A DNA stretch of 64,000 bases from Neorhizobium petrolearium. Its GTDB lineage: Bacteria; Pseudomonadota; Alphaproteobacteria; Rhizobiales; Rhizobiaceae. The notes under the pieces were generated by a model that did no database searches, was not told the origin of the DNA, and worked only from the letters and a program-made list of their open reading frames with translations. Shown here piece by piece: positions 38,632-48,555 of the stretch; within the stretch, counting starts at the first letter, position 1, and the number at the start of each line of letters is the position of its first letter. The DNA is taken from NCBI RefSeq assembly GCF_017873175.1, contig NZ_JAGGJW010000001.1, positions 124,001-188,000 of the forward strand, written 5' to 3'. The position numbers and the translations under genes were made by a program.

Positions 38632-39486
38632 TCAGTCGCGGAGCAGTTCGTTGATGCCGGTCTTGGAGCGGGTCTTTTCATCGACGCGCTTGACGATCAC
38701 GGCGCAATAAAGGCTCGGGCCCGGTTCGCCGTTCGGCAGCGGCTTGCCGGGCATGGTGCCGGCCACGACCACCGAATAGGGCGGCACTTCCCCATACATG
38801 ACTTCGCCGGTCGTGCGGTCGACAATCTTCGTCGACTTGCCGATGAAAACGCCCATGCCGAGCACCGAACCCTGACGGATGATGCAGCCTTCGACGACTT
38901 CCGAACGGGCGCCGATGAAGCAATTGTCCTCGATGATGGTCGGGCCTGCCTGCATCGGTTCCAGCACGCCGCCGATGCCGACTCCACCGGAGAGATGTAC
39001 GTTCTTGCCGATCTGCGCGCAGGAACCGACGGTTGCCCATGTATCGACCATCGTGCCTTCATCGACGAAGGCGCCGAGGTTCACGAAGGAGGGCATCAGC
39101 ACCACGTTCTTCGCGATATAGGCGGAACGGCGAACCACCGCGTTTGGCACGGCGCGGAAGCCGGCGGCGCGAAACGCATTGTCGCCCCAGCCTTCGAATT
39201 TCGACGGCACTTTGTCCCACCAGGTGGAATTACCCGGTCCGCCCTTGACGACTTCCATGTCGTTGAGCCGGAAGGAGAGCAGCACGGCCTTCTTGAGCCA
39301 CTGATGCACGGTCCAAGTGCCATCCGCACCGCGGCTTGCCACGCGCGCCTTGCCGCCGTCGAGCAGCAGGAGCGCTTCCTCGACGGCATCGCGCACTTCC
39401 CCTTTCGTGGAGACTGTGACGCTGTCGCGGTTGTCGAAAGCGGTCTCGATAGTCTTTTCGAGGGAAGAGAAGTCGGGGCTGCTCAT
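38632..39486 (-). CDS. dapD: Tetrahydrodipicolinate N-succinyltransferase
   Basis: Preceding step of the DAP pathway to DapE. 284 residues: N-terminal helical domain ([15 protein letters not shown]) and a left-handed beta-helix of hexapeptide repeats ([61 protein letters not shown]). The residues G-T-M-V-D-T-W around the active-site Asp are conserved. First gene of the leftward dapD-dapE-membrane protein operon. Confidence 0.97.
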   Translation of the reverse strand: MSSPDFSSLEKTIETAFDNRDSVTVSTKGEVRDAVEEALLLLDGGKARVASRGADGTWTVHQWLKKAVLLSFRLNDMEVVKGGPGNSTWWDKVPSKFEGWGDNAFRAAGFRAVPNAVVRRSAYIAKNVVLMPSFVNLGAFVDEGTMVDTWATVGSCAQIGKNVHLSGGVGIGGVLEPMQAGPTIIEDNCFIGARSEVVEGCIIRQGSVLGMGVFIGKSTKIVDRTTGEVMYGEVPPYSVVVAGTMPGKPLPNGEPGPSLYCAVIVKRVDEKTRSKTGINELLRD

Positions 39487-39623
39487 GGGAAATCCTTAAA
39501 CGTCGCTCGATATCGTGATGGCGGGAGAGGTGGTTTTTTAGTGTCATTTGCTCTAAGCGACCGCCACTCAAGCGTCAATGTGAATTGGCGTCAACCGATG
39601 TTGATGCCGGAAGGATCAGGCAA

Positions 39624-40484
39624 ATGGCAAGGTCAAGGAAAGACGGACCACGGCGCAAGGATGGTGTCTGGGATCCGCTGAAGGACAATGTGGCGGACAG
39701 GCAGGCGGCGGCGGGCCTGCCAAAGACGCCGCAGACGGAATCGCCGTCCTACCGGCTCGCTTATGTGGATGAAGATTTTCTGTGCCGGGAAGAGCTTCGC
39801 CCGGTTCGCCTGCAGCTCGAACTGCTGAAGGTGGAGATGGCCCTTGCCGAACGCGGCATCCGGTCGACTGTCGTGCTCTTCGGTGGTGCGCGCATTCCCG
39901 CTCCGGGCCAGAGCGCCTGGGCGGCTCGCAACGAAACCCAGCGCAAGAGCCTCGAAGCGGCTTCGGTTTATTACGAGGAGGCGCAGAAATTCGCGGCCCT
40001 TTGTGGCAAGTATTCGGCCATCTACAACCACCAGGAGTACGTGGTCGTGACGGGCGGCGGTCCTGGTGTGATGGAGGCCGGAAATCGCGGAGCGACCGAA
40101 GCCGGCGCACCCAGCATCGGTCTCAACATCATGCTGCCGCACGAGCAGGCGCCGAACCGGTTCGTAACCCCCGAGCTCAGCTTCAACTTCCACTATTTCG
40201 CCATCCGCAAGATGCATTTCATGATGCGCGCCAAGGCGGTAGCAGTGTTTCCAGGCGGCTTCGGCACGCTCGACGAGATGTTCGAAGCGCTGACTCTCAT
40301 CCAGACCAGGCGCATGGAGCGCGTTCCGCTGATCCTTTTCAGCGAATCCTTCTGGCGCGGTATCATCAATTTCGAAGCGCTTGCGGAATTCGGCACGATC
40401 GCGCCGGATGACGTGAACTTGATCAGCTTCGTGGAAACGGCCGATCAGGCCTGGAAGATCATCGCGGACTTTTACGAGCACTAA
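39624..40484 (+). CDS. LOG family protein (cytokinin riboside phosphoribohydrolase / TIGR00730)
   Basis: 286 residues with the two LOG motifs GGGPGVMEAGNRGA (near residue 150) and PGGFGTLDEMFEAL (near 210). Characterised LOG proteins cleave cytokinin or purine nucleotide 5'-monophosphates to base and ribose-5-phosphate; older names such as lysine decarboxylase are misannotations. This is the longer type II-like form with a basic N-terminal extension. ATG 39624 was chosen because GGAAGGA lies upstream; an earlier start at 39585 is possible. Divergent from dapD. Confidence 0.87.
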   Translation: MARSRKDGPRRKDGVWDPLKDNVADRQAAAGLPKTPQTESPSYRLAYVDEDFLCREELRPVRLQLELLKVEMALAERGIRSTVVLFGGARIPAPGQSAWAARNETQRKSLEAASVYYEEAQKFAALCGKYSAIYNHQEYVVVTGGGPGVMEAGNRGATEAGAPSIGLNIMLPHEQAPNRFVTPELSFNFHYFAIRKMHFMMRAKAVAVFPGGFGTLDEMFEALTLIQTRRMERVPLILFSESFWRGIINFEALAEFGTIAPDDVNLISFVETADQAWKIIADFYEH

Positions 40485-40492
40485 AAGAAAGA

Positions 40493-40520
40493 ACCCGCCT
40501 CTCTAGCGGAAGAGGCGGGT
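40493..40520. terminator. Bidirectional terminator between LOG and EF-hand genes
   Basis: Stem ACCCGCCTCT (40493-40502) and AGAGGCGGGT (40511-40520), 8-nt loop. On the minus strand it is followed by TCTTTCTTTT, so it chiefly ends the leftward EF-hand gene. Confidence 0.82.
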
Positions 40521-40541
40521 CCTTTGAGACGACAGCCGGTA

Positions 40542-40577
40542 CTAGTTCTAAAGGGGGCGGAGAACTAGAGGGGGCGG
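40542..40577. repeat. Inverted and direct short repeats at the end of the EF-hand gene
   Basis: CTAGTTCT (40542-40549) and AGAACTAG (40561-40568) are perfect inverted copies; CTAAAGGGGGCGG (40548-40560) is repeated as CTAGAGGGGGCGG (40565-40577) with one mismatch. The second copy contains the EF-hand stop codon. Likely a small local duplication. Confidence 0.5.
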
Positions 40578-41221
40578 TCCGGCAGGTCGTCGATGGAGAT
40601 CATTCCGTCCTTGTTCGTGTCCATGCGGACAAGCAGCTTGTCGGTGGCCGTAGTGGCTTCAGCCTTGGTGACCTTGCCGTCATTGTCTTCATCGACCATG
40701 CGGAAGAAACCGCCGCGCATCATGCCGCCATGGCGCGGCCCGTCCCAGCGGGCTTCACGGCGATCCCGGTCGTGATGGCCCCAGCCGTGATGGTTCCATG
40801 CCTGGCGGTCCCGATCGCGGCGATCGTCGCGCCTGTCGGCCATGCGATCCCGCCGGTCCTGCGGCTGGTCATCACCATTATCGGCCTGTTCCGGCGGCGG
40901 ATTGTTCTTGCGGAATTCTTCCATCCGCGCCTGGCGGTAATCGAGCATCTCCCCACGTGTCAGCGAGCCGTCCTTGTTGGCGTCGATCTGGGTGAACAGC
41001 TTGTCCTGAAAGGCGGTCACTTCATCCTTGGAGATCTTGCCATCCTTGTCGGTGTCGGCGTTCTTGAGCAGGCGGACGAACATCACGTCCTGCATCATTG
41101 CGCGGCCAGGACCGCCGGGGCGGCCAGGTCCATCGCGCCCTGGTGCCGCGAGAGCCGGGATAGCGGCTCCCGCGACCAAGACGGCACTAAGGGTCGCCAA
41201 AACGATTTTCTTCGCGGTCAT
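40565..41221 (-). CDS. Secreted EF-hand calcium-binding protein
   Basis: 218 residues with a signal peptide (MTAKKIVLATLSAVLVAGAAIPALA) and four EF-hand loops: DTDKDGKISKDE, DANKDGSLTRGE, DEDNDGKVTKAE and DTNKDGMISIDD, arranged as two pairs. The linker between pairs (about 105-165) is rich in Asp, Arg, His and Trp (DRRDDRRDRDRQAWNHHGWGHHDRDRR), perhaps binding further metal. Predicted periplasmic or exported calcium buffer or sensor. Start ATG 41221 is preferred over a longer frame since it begins the signal peptide. Rhizobia have calcium-binding exported EF-hand proteins (CasA), but this is a different one. Confidence 0.87.
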   Translation of the reverse strand: MTAKKIVLATLSAVLVAGAAIPALAAPGRDGPGRPGGPGRAMMQDVMFVRLLKNADTDKDGKISKDEVTAFQDKLFTQIDANKDGSLTRGEMLDYRQARMEEFRKNNPPPEQADNGDDQPQDRRDRMADRRDDRRDRDRQAWNHHGWGHHDRDRREARWDGPRHGGMMRGGFFRMVDEDNDGKVTKAEATTATDKLLVRMDTNKDGMISIDDLPDRPL

Positions 41222-41331
41222 TGAGGGGTCCTTTCCGGTTACTTCAATAACCTGAAGGTAGGTCCCGGCCCCGGTCAAAGCTACTTAAACATCCGTAAGG
41301 TGGATGAACTTTTGGTAAGGCGAATAAGACT

Positions 41332-42045
41332 CTAGCTCGTACGCAGACCGCCGAGAAAGCCGGCAAGGTCGTCAGTGACATAATCGATGTGATCGTCCTC
41401 GTCGCTCAGCTTCTCCCAACGCTCCATCAGCACCGTATCGAGATTGCGCGGCACGAGAAGGACTGTACGCATGCCGAGGATCTTCGGCACCTGCAGGTTG
41501 CGCGGCAGGTCCTCGAACATCGCCGCGTTCCTCGTGTCGACGCGATGCAGGCTCGCAAACTTGTCGTAGGTAGCGCCTGACGGCTTCGGCACATAATCGG
41601 CAGCGACGATGTCGAAGATGTCATCGAAATGGTCGAGGATGCCGAGCGCCCGCGCGGCGGCCTCCGCATGTGGCATGCTGCCGTTGGTGAAGATGAACTT
41701 GCGGCCGGGAAGAGCCTTGATCGCCTCGCCAAGTTCCAGGTTGGGCAGGAGCGCCGAATAGTCTATGGCATGCGCCCGTTCAAGGAAGCTGTCCGGATCG
41801 ATGCCGTAGTGCAGCATCAGGCCCTGCAGCGTGGTGCCGTGCTCGTGGTAGTAGTGCTTCTGCAGCGCCTTGGCTTCTTCCGGTTCCAGTTGCAGCAGTT
41901 CCTGCACATAGGCCGTCATGTTCCTGTCGATCTGCGCGAACAGATTGACGTGATGCGGATAGAGCGTGTTGTCGAGATCGAAGACCCAGTCGCGGATGCG
42001 GTCGAAATCGATGGGATCGGGAGAGGTTTTGGGTTTCTTGTCCAT
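41332..42045 (-). CDS. HAD-family pyrimidine 5'-nucleotidase
   Basis: About 237 residues. HAD motif I DLDNTLYPHHVNLFAQIDRNM and motif II TNGSMPHAEAAARALG, motif III/IV region KPSGATYDKF and MFEDLPRNLQVPKILGMRTVLL. The DLDNTLYP signature is that of the yeast SDT1/PHM8-like pyrimidine 5'-nucleotidases, which dephosphorylate UMP/CMP and similar. A GTG at 42060 would add five residues; the ATG at 42045 is taken here without strong evidence. Divergent from the EamA transporter gene. Confidence 0.86.
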   Translation of the reverse strand: MDKKPKTSPDPIDFDRIRDWVFDLDNTLYPHHVNLFAQIDRNMTAYVQELLQLEPEEAKALQKHYYHEHGTTLQGLMLHYGIDPDSFLERAHAIDYSALLPNLELGEAIKALPGRKFIFTNGSMPHAEAAARALGILDHFDDIFDIVAADYVPKPSGATYDKFASLHRVDTRNAAMFEDLPRNLQVPKILGMRTVLLVPRNLDTVLMERWEKLSDEDDHIDYVTDDLAGFLGGLRTS

Positions 42046-42151
42046 GCCGGTCTTATGCACCGCCGGGCCGATAAAGAAAATCGAAAAAGACGACCGGTTT
42101 CAGCCGAATCCGGCCTTGGCGGTAGATGAGCGGGCATGATACCGCCACGAT

Positions 42152-43054
42152 ATGGAACTCTGGATCCCCATCACCATTGCCGCCGCCTTCCTGCAGAACC
42201 TGCGCTCCGCCTTGCAGAAGCATCTGCAGGGTTCGCTCGGCACGCGCGGTGCGAGCTTCGTGCGCTTCGGCTACGGGTTTCCGGTGGCGATCCTCTATGT
42301 GCTGGCGCTGCATTATCTTGCCGGCTATCCGTTTCCTGCGCCGAACTGGACCTTTGCGGCATGGGCCGTTATCGGCGGGCTGGCGCAGATCTTCGCGACG
42401 ATCATGCTGGTGCATCTCTTTTCGCTTCGGAATTTCGCCGTCGGCACGGCCTATTCCAAGACGGAGCCGGTACAGGCTGCGATCTTCGGTTTCATCCTGC
42501 TCGGCGAGAGGCTGACACCCGGCGCTGTCATGGCGATCATCGTCGGCGTCCTGGGCGTGATGATGATTTCCATGGCACGCATGCCGCTTTCCTGGCGCAA
42601 TACACTGGTCGCGCTGACCGGCCGAACGGCGCTGATCGGCATCGCCTCGGGGGCTGTCTTCGGCATTTCGGCCGTGGCCTATCGTAGCGCGTCGCTCTCC
42701 CTCGGCGGGCCTGGGCCGGTGATGGAGGCGGCGGTCACGCTCGCCTGCGTCACGACCTTCCAGACGGCCTTCATGCTGGTCTGGATGGTGTGGAAGGACA
42801 AGCGGGAGATCATCCAGGTGCTTCTCTCCTGGCGCTCGTCTTCGCTGGTGGGGTTGGCCGGCGTCGTGGGATCGGCCGGCTGGTTCACGGCGATGACTCT
42901 GCAGCAGGTGGCCTATGTGCGCGCGCTCGGCCAGATCGAACTCGTCTTCACCTTCATGGCTTCCTATTTCCTCTTCCACGAGCGGGTGAACCGTATGGAG
43001 GTGATCGGCTGCCTGCTGATCGTCTGCGGCATCCTCGGGTTGCTTTTCTCGTAA
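42152..43054 (+). CDS. EamA-family drug/metabolite transporter
   Basis: 300 residues with about ten transmembrane helices in two EamA repeats (first ends near residue 135 with LLGERLTPGAVMAIIVGVLGVMMISM; second ends FLFHERVNRMEVIGCLLIVCGILGLL). The typical E-R motif before the last helix of each repeat is present. Substrate unknown; such permeases export amino acids or other metabolites. No obvious operon partner. Confidence 0.87.
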   Translation: MELWIPITIAAAFLQNLRSALQKHLQGSLGTRGASFVRFGYGFPVAILYVLALHYLAGYPFPAPNWTFAAWAVIGGLAQIFATIMLVHLFSLRNFAVGTAYSKTEPVQAAIFGFILLGERLTPGAVMAIIVGVLGVMMISMARMPLSWRNTLVALTGRTALIGIASGAVFGISAVAYRSASLSLGGPGPVMEAAVTLACVTTFQTAFMLVWMVWKDKREIIQVLLSWRSSSLVGLAGVVGSAGWFTAMTLQQVAYVRALGQIELVFTFMASYFLFHERVNRMEVIGCLLIVCGILGLLFS

Positions 43055-43127
43055 TCGGCGCCCGATTTCAGGCGGCAATAGTGATCGAATCCAGTTAGGG
43101 TGGTATCCTTAACGGGAGGATCATTTG

Positions 43128-43901
43128 ATGTCTCAGAAGGACAAGGCGGCCGCTTTCGGCGCGCTTCACAAAAAGGGCAATCCGGTCATCATCTACAATA
43201 TCTGGGATGCCGGCACGGCAAAGGCCGTCGCCGATGCCGGGGCAAAGGCGCTCGGCACCGGAAGCTGGTCGGTCGCAGCGGCCCAAGGGTATGCCGACGG
43301 CGAGAACCTGCCGATGGAAGCATTGCTTGCGACCGTGAAATCGATCACTGCGGCTGTCGATGTGCCCTTGTCGGTGGATTTCGAAGGCGGTTATGCGGAA
43401 GAACCGACGGAACTTGCGAGAAATGTCGGCAAGGTCATCGATGCCGGCGCGATCGGCATCAATTTCGAGGATCAGGTCGTTGGCGGCAGCGGCGTCTACG
43501 CCATCGAGGTGCAGGCGGAACGCGTCCGCGCCATAAGGGCATTTGCCGACGCGCTTGATATGACTTTCTTCATCAACGCCCGCACCGATCTTTTCCTGCA
43601 GGAGGGCGACCGGGCGAAGCATGCGGGCCTTCTCGATCAGGCGATCGAACGCGCCAAAGCTTATGCCGGGGCCGGCGCCAGCGGCTTCTTCGCGCCGGGA
43701 CTTGCAGATGAAAAGCTGATCCGCACGCTCTGCGAAGCGACGCCAGTGCCGGTCAACATCATGATGATGCCGGGCGTCTCCACGCCGAAACGCCTCGGCG
43801 AGCTCGGCGTCAGTCGTGTGAGTTACGGTCCCGGTCCTTATCGGGCGATGATGGCGAGGCTGAAGGAGGATGCCGCGGCGGTTTTTGCCGCCGCCGGCTG
43901 A
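43128..43901 (+). CDS. Isocitrate lyase/phosphoenolpyruvate mutase superfamily protein
   Basis: 257 residues, a TIM-barrel of the ICL/PEPM superfamily: VIIYNIWDAGTAKAVADAGAKALGTGSWSVA at the N-terminus, metal-binding VDFEGGY (about 85), GINFEDQ (about 110) and INARTDLF (about 145). It lacks the KKCGH catalytic Cys motif of isocitrate and methylisocitrate lyases, so it belongs to the oxaloacetate-decarboxylase/PEP-phosphonomutase-like side of the family. Substrate not known. GGGAGGA precedes ATG 43128. Confidence 0.85.
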   Translation: MSQKDKAAAFGALHKKGNPVIIYNIWDAGTAKAVADAGAKALGTGSWSVAAAQGYADGENLPMEALLATVKSITAAVDVPLSVDFEGGYAEEPTELARNVGKVIDAGAIGINFEDQVVGGSGVYAIEVQAERVRAIRAFADALDMTFFINARTDLFLQEGDRAKHAGLLDQAIERAKAYAGAGASGFFAPGLADEKLIRTLCEATPVPVNIMMMPGVSTPKRLGELGVSRVSYGPGPYRAMMARLKEDAAAVFAAAG

Positions 43902-43920
43902 GCCTTGAAGCGCCTCGGGA

Positions 43921-44820
43921 TCAGGGCACGATCAGCGTGCCCGCCCCGCGCTCGGTGAAGATTTCAAGCAGCACGGAATGGGCGGTCTTGCCGTTCAGGA
44001 TGACGACGCCCTGAACCCCGGCCTTGATCGCTTCGATGCAGGTCTCGACCTTCGGGATCATGCCGCCGGAGATCGTGCCATCCTTGATGAGCGCCTGGGC
44101 CTGGGCGACGGTCAACTCCTTGATGAGGTTCCTGTCCTTGTCCAGCACGCCGGGAACATCGGTGAGGAAGAGCAGGCGCGTCGCGTTCAGCGCGCCGGCG
44201 ATGGCGCCAGCGAACGTATCGGCATTGATGTTGTAGGTGGCGCCGTCACGGCCGGGAGCGACGGGGGCGATGACCGGGATCATCTCCGACTTGGCGAGCA
44301 GGTCGAGCAGCGTGCGGTCGACTTCCACCACTTCGCCGACGAAGCCGAGGTCGAGAACGCGCTCGATATTGCTGTCCGGGTCGATGACGGTCTTCTTGGC
44401 CTTCTCCGCGAAGACCATGTTGCCGTCCTTGCCACAGAGCCCGATCGCCCATTCGCCGGTCTGGTTGATCAGCGCCACGATCTCCTTGTTGATCGAGCCG
44501 GCGAGCACCATTTCGACGATCTCGACGGTTTTGGCGTCGGTGACGCGCAGGCCGCCTTCGAACTTGGATTCGATGCCCATCTTGGTCAGCATCGCGCCGA
44601 TCTGCGGGCCGCCGCCATGGACGACGATCGGGTTGACACCCGATTGCTTGAGGAGCGCGATATCCGCCGCGAACGCCTTGCCGAGTTCCGGGTCGCCCAT
44701 GGCGTGGCCGCCATATTTCACGACGATGGTCTTGTTCTCGTAACGCTGCATATAGGGCAGCGCCTGGGCCAGAAGCTTGGCCTGAAGTTCGCTATCGGAA
44801 GCGGTCATCGGATTCCCCAT
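43921..44820 (-). CDS. argB: N-acetylglutamate kinase
   Basis: Second step of arginine synthesis. 299 residues with the amino-acid kinase motifs [10 protein letters not shown] (about 35), [14 protein letters not shown] (about 70), and [24 protein letters not shown] (about 190). The length and the N-terminal helix ([26 protein letters not shown]) are those of arginine-sensitive hexameric NAGKs, so feedback by arginine is likely. An alternative ATG at 44808 gives a protein four residues shorter. It lies 70 bp downstream of... the engB-argB order on the minus strand is convergent with nothing, and argB is the distal gene. Confidence 0.95.
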   Translation of the reverse strand: MGNPMTASDSELQAKLLAQALPYMQRYENKTIVVKYGGHAMGDPELGKAFAADIALLKQSGVNPIVVHGGGPQIGAMLTKMGIESKFEGGLRVTDAKTVEIVEMVLAGSINKEIVALINQTGEWAIGLCGKDGNMVFAEKAKKTVIDPDSNIERVLDLGFVGEVVEVDRTLLDLLAKSEMIPVIAPVAPGRDGATYNINADTFAGAIAGALNATRLLFLTDVPGVLDKDRNLIKELTVAQAQALIKDGTISGGMIPKVETCIEAIKAGVQGVVILNGKTAHSVLLEIFTERGAGTLIVP

Positions 44821-44889
44821 GAAGTGAGTGGGGCCTTTTAGCGCATGTTTTTGACAGAGGAAATAATCATGGCCGAAGTTTCGAGGCCA

Positions 44890-45549
44890 TCAGACCGGCA
44901 TGCCGACCGTTTCGGTGATTGCTTGGCGCAGTTCATCGAGGCCGCGGCCCTTTTCCGATGACGTCGAAAGAACGACCGGGTAGGCTGCCGGCCGCTTGCG
45001 GATCTTTTCCGTCGTTTCCGCGATCAGTTTCGCGACAGCCGGTTCCTTGATCTTGTCGGTCTTCGTCAGCACGACCTGGTAGGAGACGGCGGCCTTGTCG
45101 AGCAGGGAAAGCACTTCCTCGTCATTCTTCTTGATGCCGTGGCGGCTGTCGATCAGCACATAGACGCGCTTCAGCGTGGCGCGTCCGCGCAGGTAATCGA
45201 AGACGAGCTTGGTCCAGGCATCGACCTGTTCCTTCGGCGCCTGCGCATAGCCGTAGCCCGGCATGTCGACCAGTGCCATCGGCGGCAGGTCCGTGCCTTC
45301 GCCGGAATATCCGTCCGGAACGAAATAGTTGAGTTCCTGGGTGCGGCCCGGCGTGTTGGACGTGCGGGCAAGCCCTTTATGGCCCACGAGCGCGTTGATG
45401 AGCGACGACTTGCCAACATTGGATCGTCCGGCGAAAGCCACTTCCAGCGGGCCTTCCGGGGGAAGGAATTTCATCGACGGCACGCCGCGGATGAAGATCC
45501 AGGGGCGGCCGAAAAGCGGCTTGTCGTCCATGTTCCTGTCTGCGGGCAT
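44890..45549 (-). CDS. engB: Ribosome biogenesis GTPase EngB (YsxC/YihA)
   Basis: 219 residues; G1 [15 protein letters not shown]2/G3 TSNTPGRTQ and DMPGYGYA, G4 TKTDK, all of the TrmE-Era-EngA-EngB-Septin family. Involved in 50S subunit assembly. The N-terminal extension of about 20 residues ([22 protein letters not shown]) is typical of alphaproteobacterial EngB. The yidC gene lies 127 bp upstream and is separated by a terminator, while argB starts about 70 bp downstream on the same strand. Confidence 0.95.
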   Translation of the reverse strand: MPADRNMDDKPLFGRPWIFIRGVPSMKFLPPEGPLEVAFAGRSNVGKSSLINALVGHKGLARTSNTPGRTQELNYFVPDGYSGEGTDLPPMALVDMPGYGYAQAPKEQVDAWTKLVFDYLRGRATLKRVYVLIDSRHGIKKNDEEVLSLLDKAAVSYQVVLTKTDKIKEPAVAKLIAETTEKIRKRPAAYPVVLSTSSEKGRGLDELRQAITETVGMPV

Positions 45550-45646
45550 CGGTTCTGTCGGTCCTGTCTTGATCGAAGCGACACGGCTTCCGGGTTTTGC
45601 CGGCCAATGTCAAGCTATGGAAGATATTTGCCTATTGCCGAAAAAG

Positions 45647-45670
45647 AAAACCCCGGCGAACCGGGGTTTT
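45647..45670 (-). terminator. Rho-independent terminator of the rpmH-rnpA-yidC transcript
   Basis: AAAACCCCGG (45647-45656) and CCGGGGTTTT (45661-45670), 4-nt loop, with TTTTCTTTTT on the minus strand just beyond the stem, 7 bp after the yidC stop. Confidence 0.9.
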
Positions 45671-45676
45671 CTGATG

Positions 45677-47488
45677 TTACTTCGAAGCTGCCGGTTTTCG
45701 TCGGAAGAGGCCCTTCAGGTTGTCGAAGAGCTCGACCTTGGCTCCATGGCGCTTCATGATGATCGCCTGCTGCGTGACTGACAGCGTGTTGTTCCAGGCC
45801 CAGTAGATGACGAGGCCGGCCGGGAATGATGCCAGCATGAAGGTGAAGACGACCGGCATCCAGGTGAAGATCATCGCCTGGGTTGGGTCTGGCGGCGTCG
45901 GGTTCATGCGCATCTGCAGGAACATGGTGACCCCCATGACGAGCGGCCAGACGCCGATCAACAGGAAGTGTGGCACGTCGTAAGGTAACAGGCCGAACAG
46001 GTTGAAGAGCGAGGTCGGATCGGGCGCGGAAAGGTCCTGGATCCAGCCGAAGAAGGGCGCGTGACGCATCTCGATCGTCACGTAGATGACCTTGTAGAGC
46101 GCGAAAAATACCGGGATCTGCAGGAGCACCGGCCAGCAGCCGGCAATCGGATTGATCTTCTCCTCCTTGTAGAGCGCCATCATCGCCTGCTGCAGGCCCA
46201 TGCGATCGTCGCCGAACTTGGCCTTGAGTTCCTCCATCTTCGGCTGCATGCGCTTCATGTTGGCCATGGAGGCGTATTGCTTGCTGGCGAGCGGGAAAAA
46301 CAGTGCCTTGACGACGATGGTGGTGAGCAGGATCGCGACGCCGAAATTACCCACGTGACGGAAGAAAAAGTCCATCAGCTGGAACATCGGCTTGGTGATG
46401 AAGTAGAACCAGCCCCAGTCGATCAGGCGATTGAACTGCGGAACGGCGTATTCCGTTTCGTAGCGCGAGATCAGCGGCACTTCCTTGGCGCCGGCAAAGA
46501 CGAGGTTCTTAAGCTCGGTCGACTGGCCGGGTTGCACCGTCAGGTCGTCGCCTTTGTAATCCGCCTGATAGCTCGCCTGTCCGCCGGTGAAATGCGAGAA
46601 GCGCGTGACGTAGGGCAGCGTCTGAGGGGGAACGATGGTCGCGGCCCAATACTTGTCGGTGATGCCGAACCAGCCGGTGGTCGCTTTCTCGTTGGTATAT
46701 TGTTCTTCTTCGATATTGGAATAAGTATGCTCGCTGAGTGAGCCGCTTTCGCCCATCACGCCGATGAAGCCCTCGTGAATGACCCATACGGAAGGCGTTG
46801 CCGGTTTGTTGTTACGGATGACGCGGCCATAGGGCGTCAATGTCACCGGCGTACCGGTCTTGTTATCAATCTTATCCACGACCGTCAGCATGTAGTGGTC
46901 GTCAACCGAGATCGTGCGGGTGAAGGTGATGCCCTTGTCGTTGGTGAAGGAGAGCGTCAGAGGCGTCTGCTGGGTCAGCTTGTCGCCGCTTGCGAGCGTC
47001 CACTGGGTGCTCGTACCGGGCACTGTCCCTATCGATTCATTGGGGATGTAACCGACTTCGGCAAAATAGCCATCCTTCGTATCGGAGGGTGAGAAGAGCG
47101 TGATGATCGGGCTCTTGTCGTCCACGGTCTCGTGGTATTCGCGCAGCTTCAGATCATCGAAACGGGCGCCGGTCAGGTTGATGGAACCGGTGAGGGCTGG
47201 CGTCTCGATCTGGACGCGCTGCGACTTGGCAAGCGCCTGTTCACGAGTGACGGTCGTCTGCCCTGGGGCGGCTCCTGGCAAGGCACCCGTGGGCGCACTC
47301 GATCCGCTTTGGGCGCCGGGGCTTTCCGGAGAGGTGGTCTGGGCAGTTTCGCCTTGCAGCGCACGGCGAGCCTCTTCGGCGCGCTGCTGAGCTTCCATCC
47401 TCGGATTCATGTAGAGGAACTGCCAGGCAAGGACGATCAGCACCGAGAGCGCGATCGCGATGAAGTAATTGCGGTTCTTTTCCATCAT
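45677..47488 (-). CDS. yidC: Membrane protein insertase YidC
   Basis: 603 residues: TM1 ([20 protein letters not shown]), a large periplasmic beta-supersandwich domain (about 60-355), and the conserved five-helix insertase core from about 365 ([37 protein letters not shown]... with the cytoplasmic hairpin and the hydrophilic-groove Arg region). C-terminus basic (RRKPAASK). Inserts membrane proteins with or without SecYEG. The start overlaps the rnpA stop by 4 bp (ATGA). No yidD gene lies between rnpA and yidC. Confidence 0.96.
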   Translation of the reverse strand: MMEKNRNYFIAIALSVLIVLAWQFLYMNPRMEAQQRAEEARRALQGETAQTTSPESPGAQSGSSAPTGALPGAAPGQTTVTREQALAKSQRVQIETPALTGSINLTGARFDDLKLREYHETVDDKSPIITLFSPSDTKDGYFAEVGYIPNESIGTVPGTSTQWTLASGDKLTQQTPLTLSFTNDKGITFTRTISVDDHYMLTVVDKIDNKTGTPVTLTPYGRVIRNNKPATPSVWVIHEGFIGVMGESGSLSEHTYSNIEEEQYTNEKATTGWFGITDKYWAATIVPPQTLPYVTRFSHFTGGQASYQADYKGDDLTVQPGQSTELKNLVFAGAKEVPLISRYETEYAVPQFNRLIDWGWFYFITKPMFQLMDFFFRHVGNFGVAILLTTIVVKALFFPLASKQYASMANMKRMQPKMEELKAKFGDDRMGLQQAMMALYKEEKINPIAGCWPVLLQIPVFFALYKVIYVTIEMRHAPFFGWIQDLSAPDPTSLFNLFGLLPYDVPHFLLIGVWPLVMGVTMFLQMRMNPTPPDPTQAMIFTWMPVVFTFMLASFPAGLVIYWAWNNTLSVTQQAIIMKRHGAKVELFDNLKGLFRRKPAASK

Positions 47489-47877
47489 GCTTTCCTGGAA
47501 CGGGTCTCCTCGGACCGCTTCGGTTTCGGCCTGCTTTCAATGCGCTCGATGAGCCGGGCCGTCATATCAGCGAAGGGAACCGCCAGCACCTCCCTCCGCG
47601 CGACAATCACATAGTCGTGTCCGTTCTTCATTGCAAATCCGGCAGATTGCCTCACCGCCTCCTTGAGGCGCCGGCGCATGCGATTGCGTTCGACTGCGTT
47701 GCCTTGTTTCTTGGTGACGGTGAAGCCGACGCGCGGCGGCTCGTCCGGCACATGGCGATCGAGCACTTCCAGAAGGAAGGTTCGGCCACGACGACTTTCG
47801 CCCTCCCGGACAGCAAGAAACTGCGGCCGGCTTTTCAGCCGCCCGACAGTCTTCTTGATCTTGGTCTCCGTCATCAT
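47485..47877 (-). CDS. rnpA: Ribonuclease P protein component
   Basis: 130 residues with the RNase P signature [13 protein letters not shown] (about 68-80) and the upstream [11 protein letters not shown]. Cooperates with the RNase P RNA in 5' processing of tRNA. Two adjacent ATGs (47877 and 47874) are possible starts. It is placed 27 bp after rpmH and overlaps yidC by 4 bp, the classic rpmH-rnpA-yidC order. Confidence 0.93.
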   Translation of the reverse strand: MMTETKIKKTVGRLKSRPQFLAVREGESRRGRTFLLEVLDRHVPDEPPRVGFTVTKKQGNAVERNRMRRRLKEAVRQSAGFAMKNGHDYVIVARREVLAVPFADMTARLIERIESRPKPKRSEETRSRKA

Positions 47878-47904
47878 CGCCCGGTCGCCTCGGGCAGCTC
47901 GGCC

Positions 47905-48039
47905 TTAGGCCGAGAGACGCTTGCGGCCACGGGCGCGGCGTGCGGAAAGAACCTTGCGGCCGCCTTTGGTGGCCATGCGGGCACGGAATCCGTGACGACG
48001 CTTGCGAACAAGCTTGGACGGTTGGTAGGTACGCTTCAT
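47905..48039 (-). CDS. rpmH: 50S ribosomal protein L34
   Basis: Short gene encoding 44 residues, [20 protein letters not shown] at the start and [12 protein letters not shown] at the end, a canonical L34. Highly basic and located directly before rnpA, as in most bacteria. The ATG (48037-48039) is preceded by an AT-rich stretch (AAAATAA) instead of a clear Shine-Dalgarno sequence. Confidence 0.96.
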   Translation of the reverse strand: MKRTYQPSKLVRKRRHGFRARMATKGGRKVLSARRARGRKRLSA

Positions 48040-48555
48040 TTATTTTAATACCGCGGTGTGCGGCCCTTCTTGGATTTTGCCCCCGTGAAAGAGAGCAAGA
48101 GCGCTTCGGAAAAACGATCCGCATAACCGGCTGCATGCGTGCAAGCCCGCCGGAGCTGAACGTGCGCGGCTTATAAGAGAACTTTGCCGGAAAAGTCAAT
48201 CACGGTGGGCTTTTTGATCTCGGCCTGGGGAGGGGGCATCCCCTTTGCTCCGGATTCAAAGGATAAGATTGCAAGGCATCCCGTTAACCATTCCGAATTT
48301 CTCCGGTTATTCAAGCTTTTCCGAATTGAAATGCAATAATTTCAGGAGCGGAGAAGACCAGGGCGAGGAATGGCAAGCCGTTTTGCAATCAGGAGTGATT
48401 TTGGAAAATTATACCCGTCGCGATTGTTTCCGTTTCAAGAGGAGTTTCAAGTATTTCTTAATTGATGAGAGCTAATTTTAGCATATCGGGATAGGGGAGG
48501 AACTGCTGAACAGTTGCATTTCCCTGGAAATCCACCCGGGTCTGGAAGGAAAGCA
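48040..48555. other. Intergenic region between rpmH and a chemoreceptor gene
   Basis: About 515 bp with no supported gene. It must hold the leftward rpmH promoter and the rightward chemoreceptor promoter. A small hairpin AGGGG-GCAT-CCCCT is at 48231-48244. The DNA from about 48290 to 48480 is notably AT-rich against its surroundings. The 76-codon frame at 48245-48475 has no protein-like features and is not called. Confidence 0.6.

Noticed and set aside
48245-48475. 76-codon plus-strand frame between rpmH and the chemoreceptor
   Set aside because: No Shine-Dalgarno sequence, no conserved motif and AT-rich intergenic composition.
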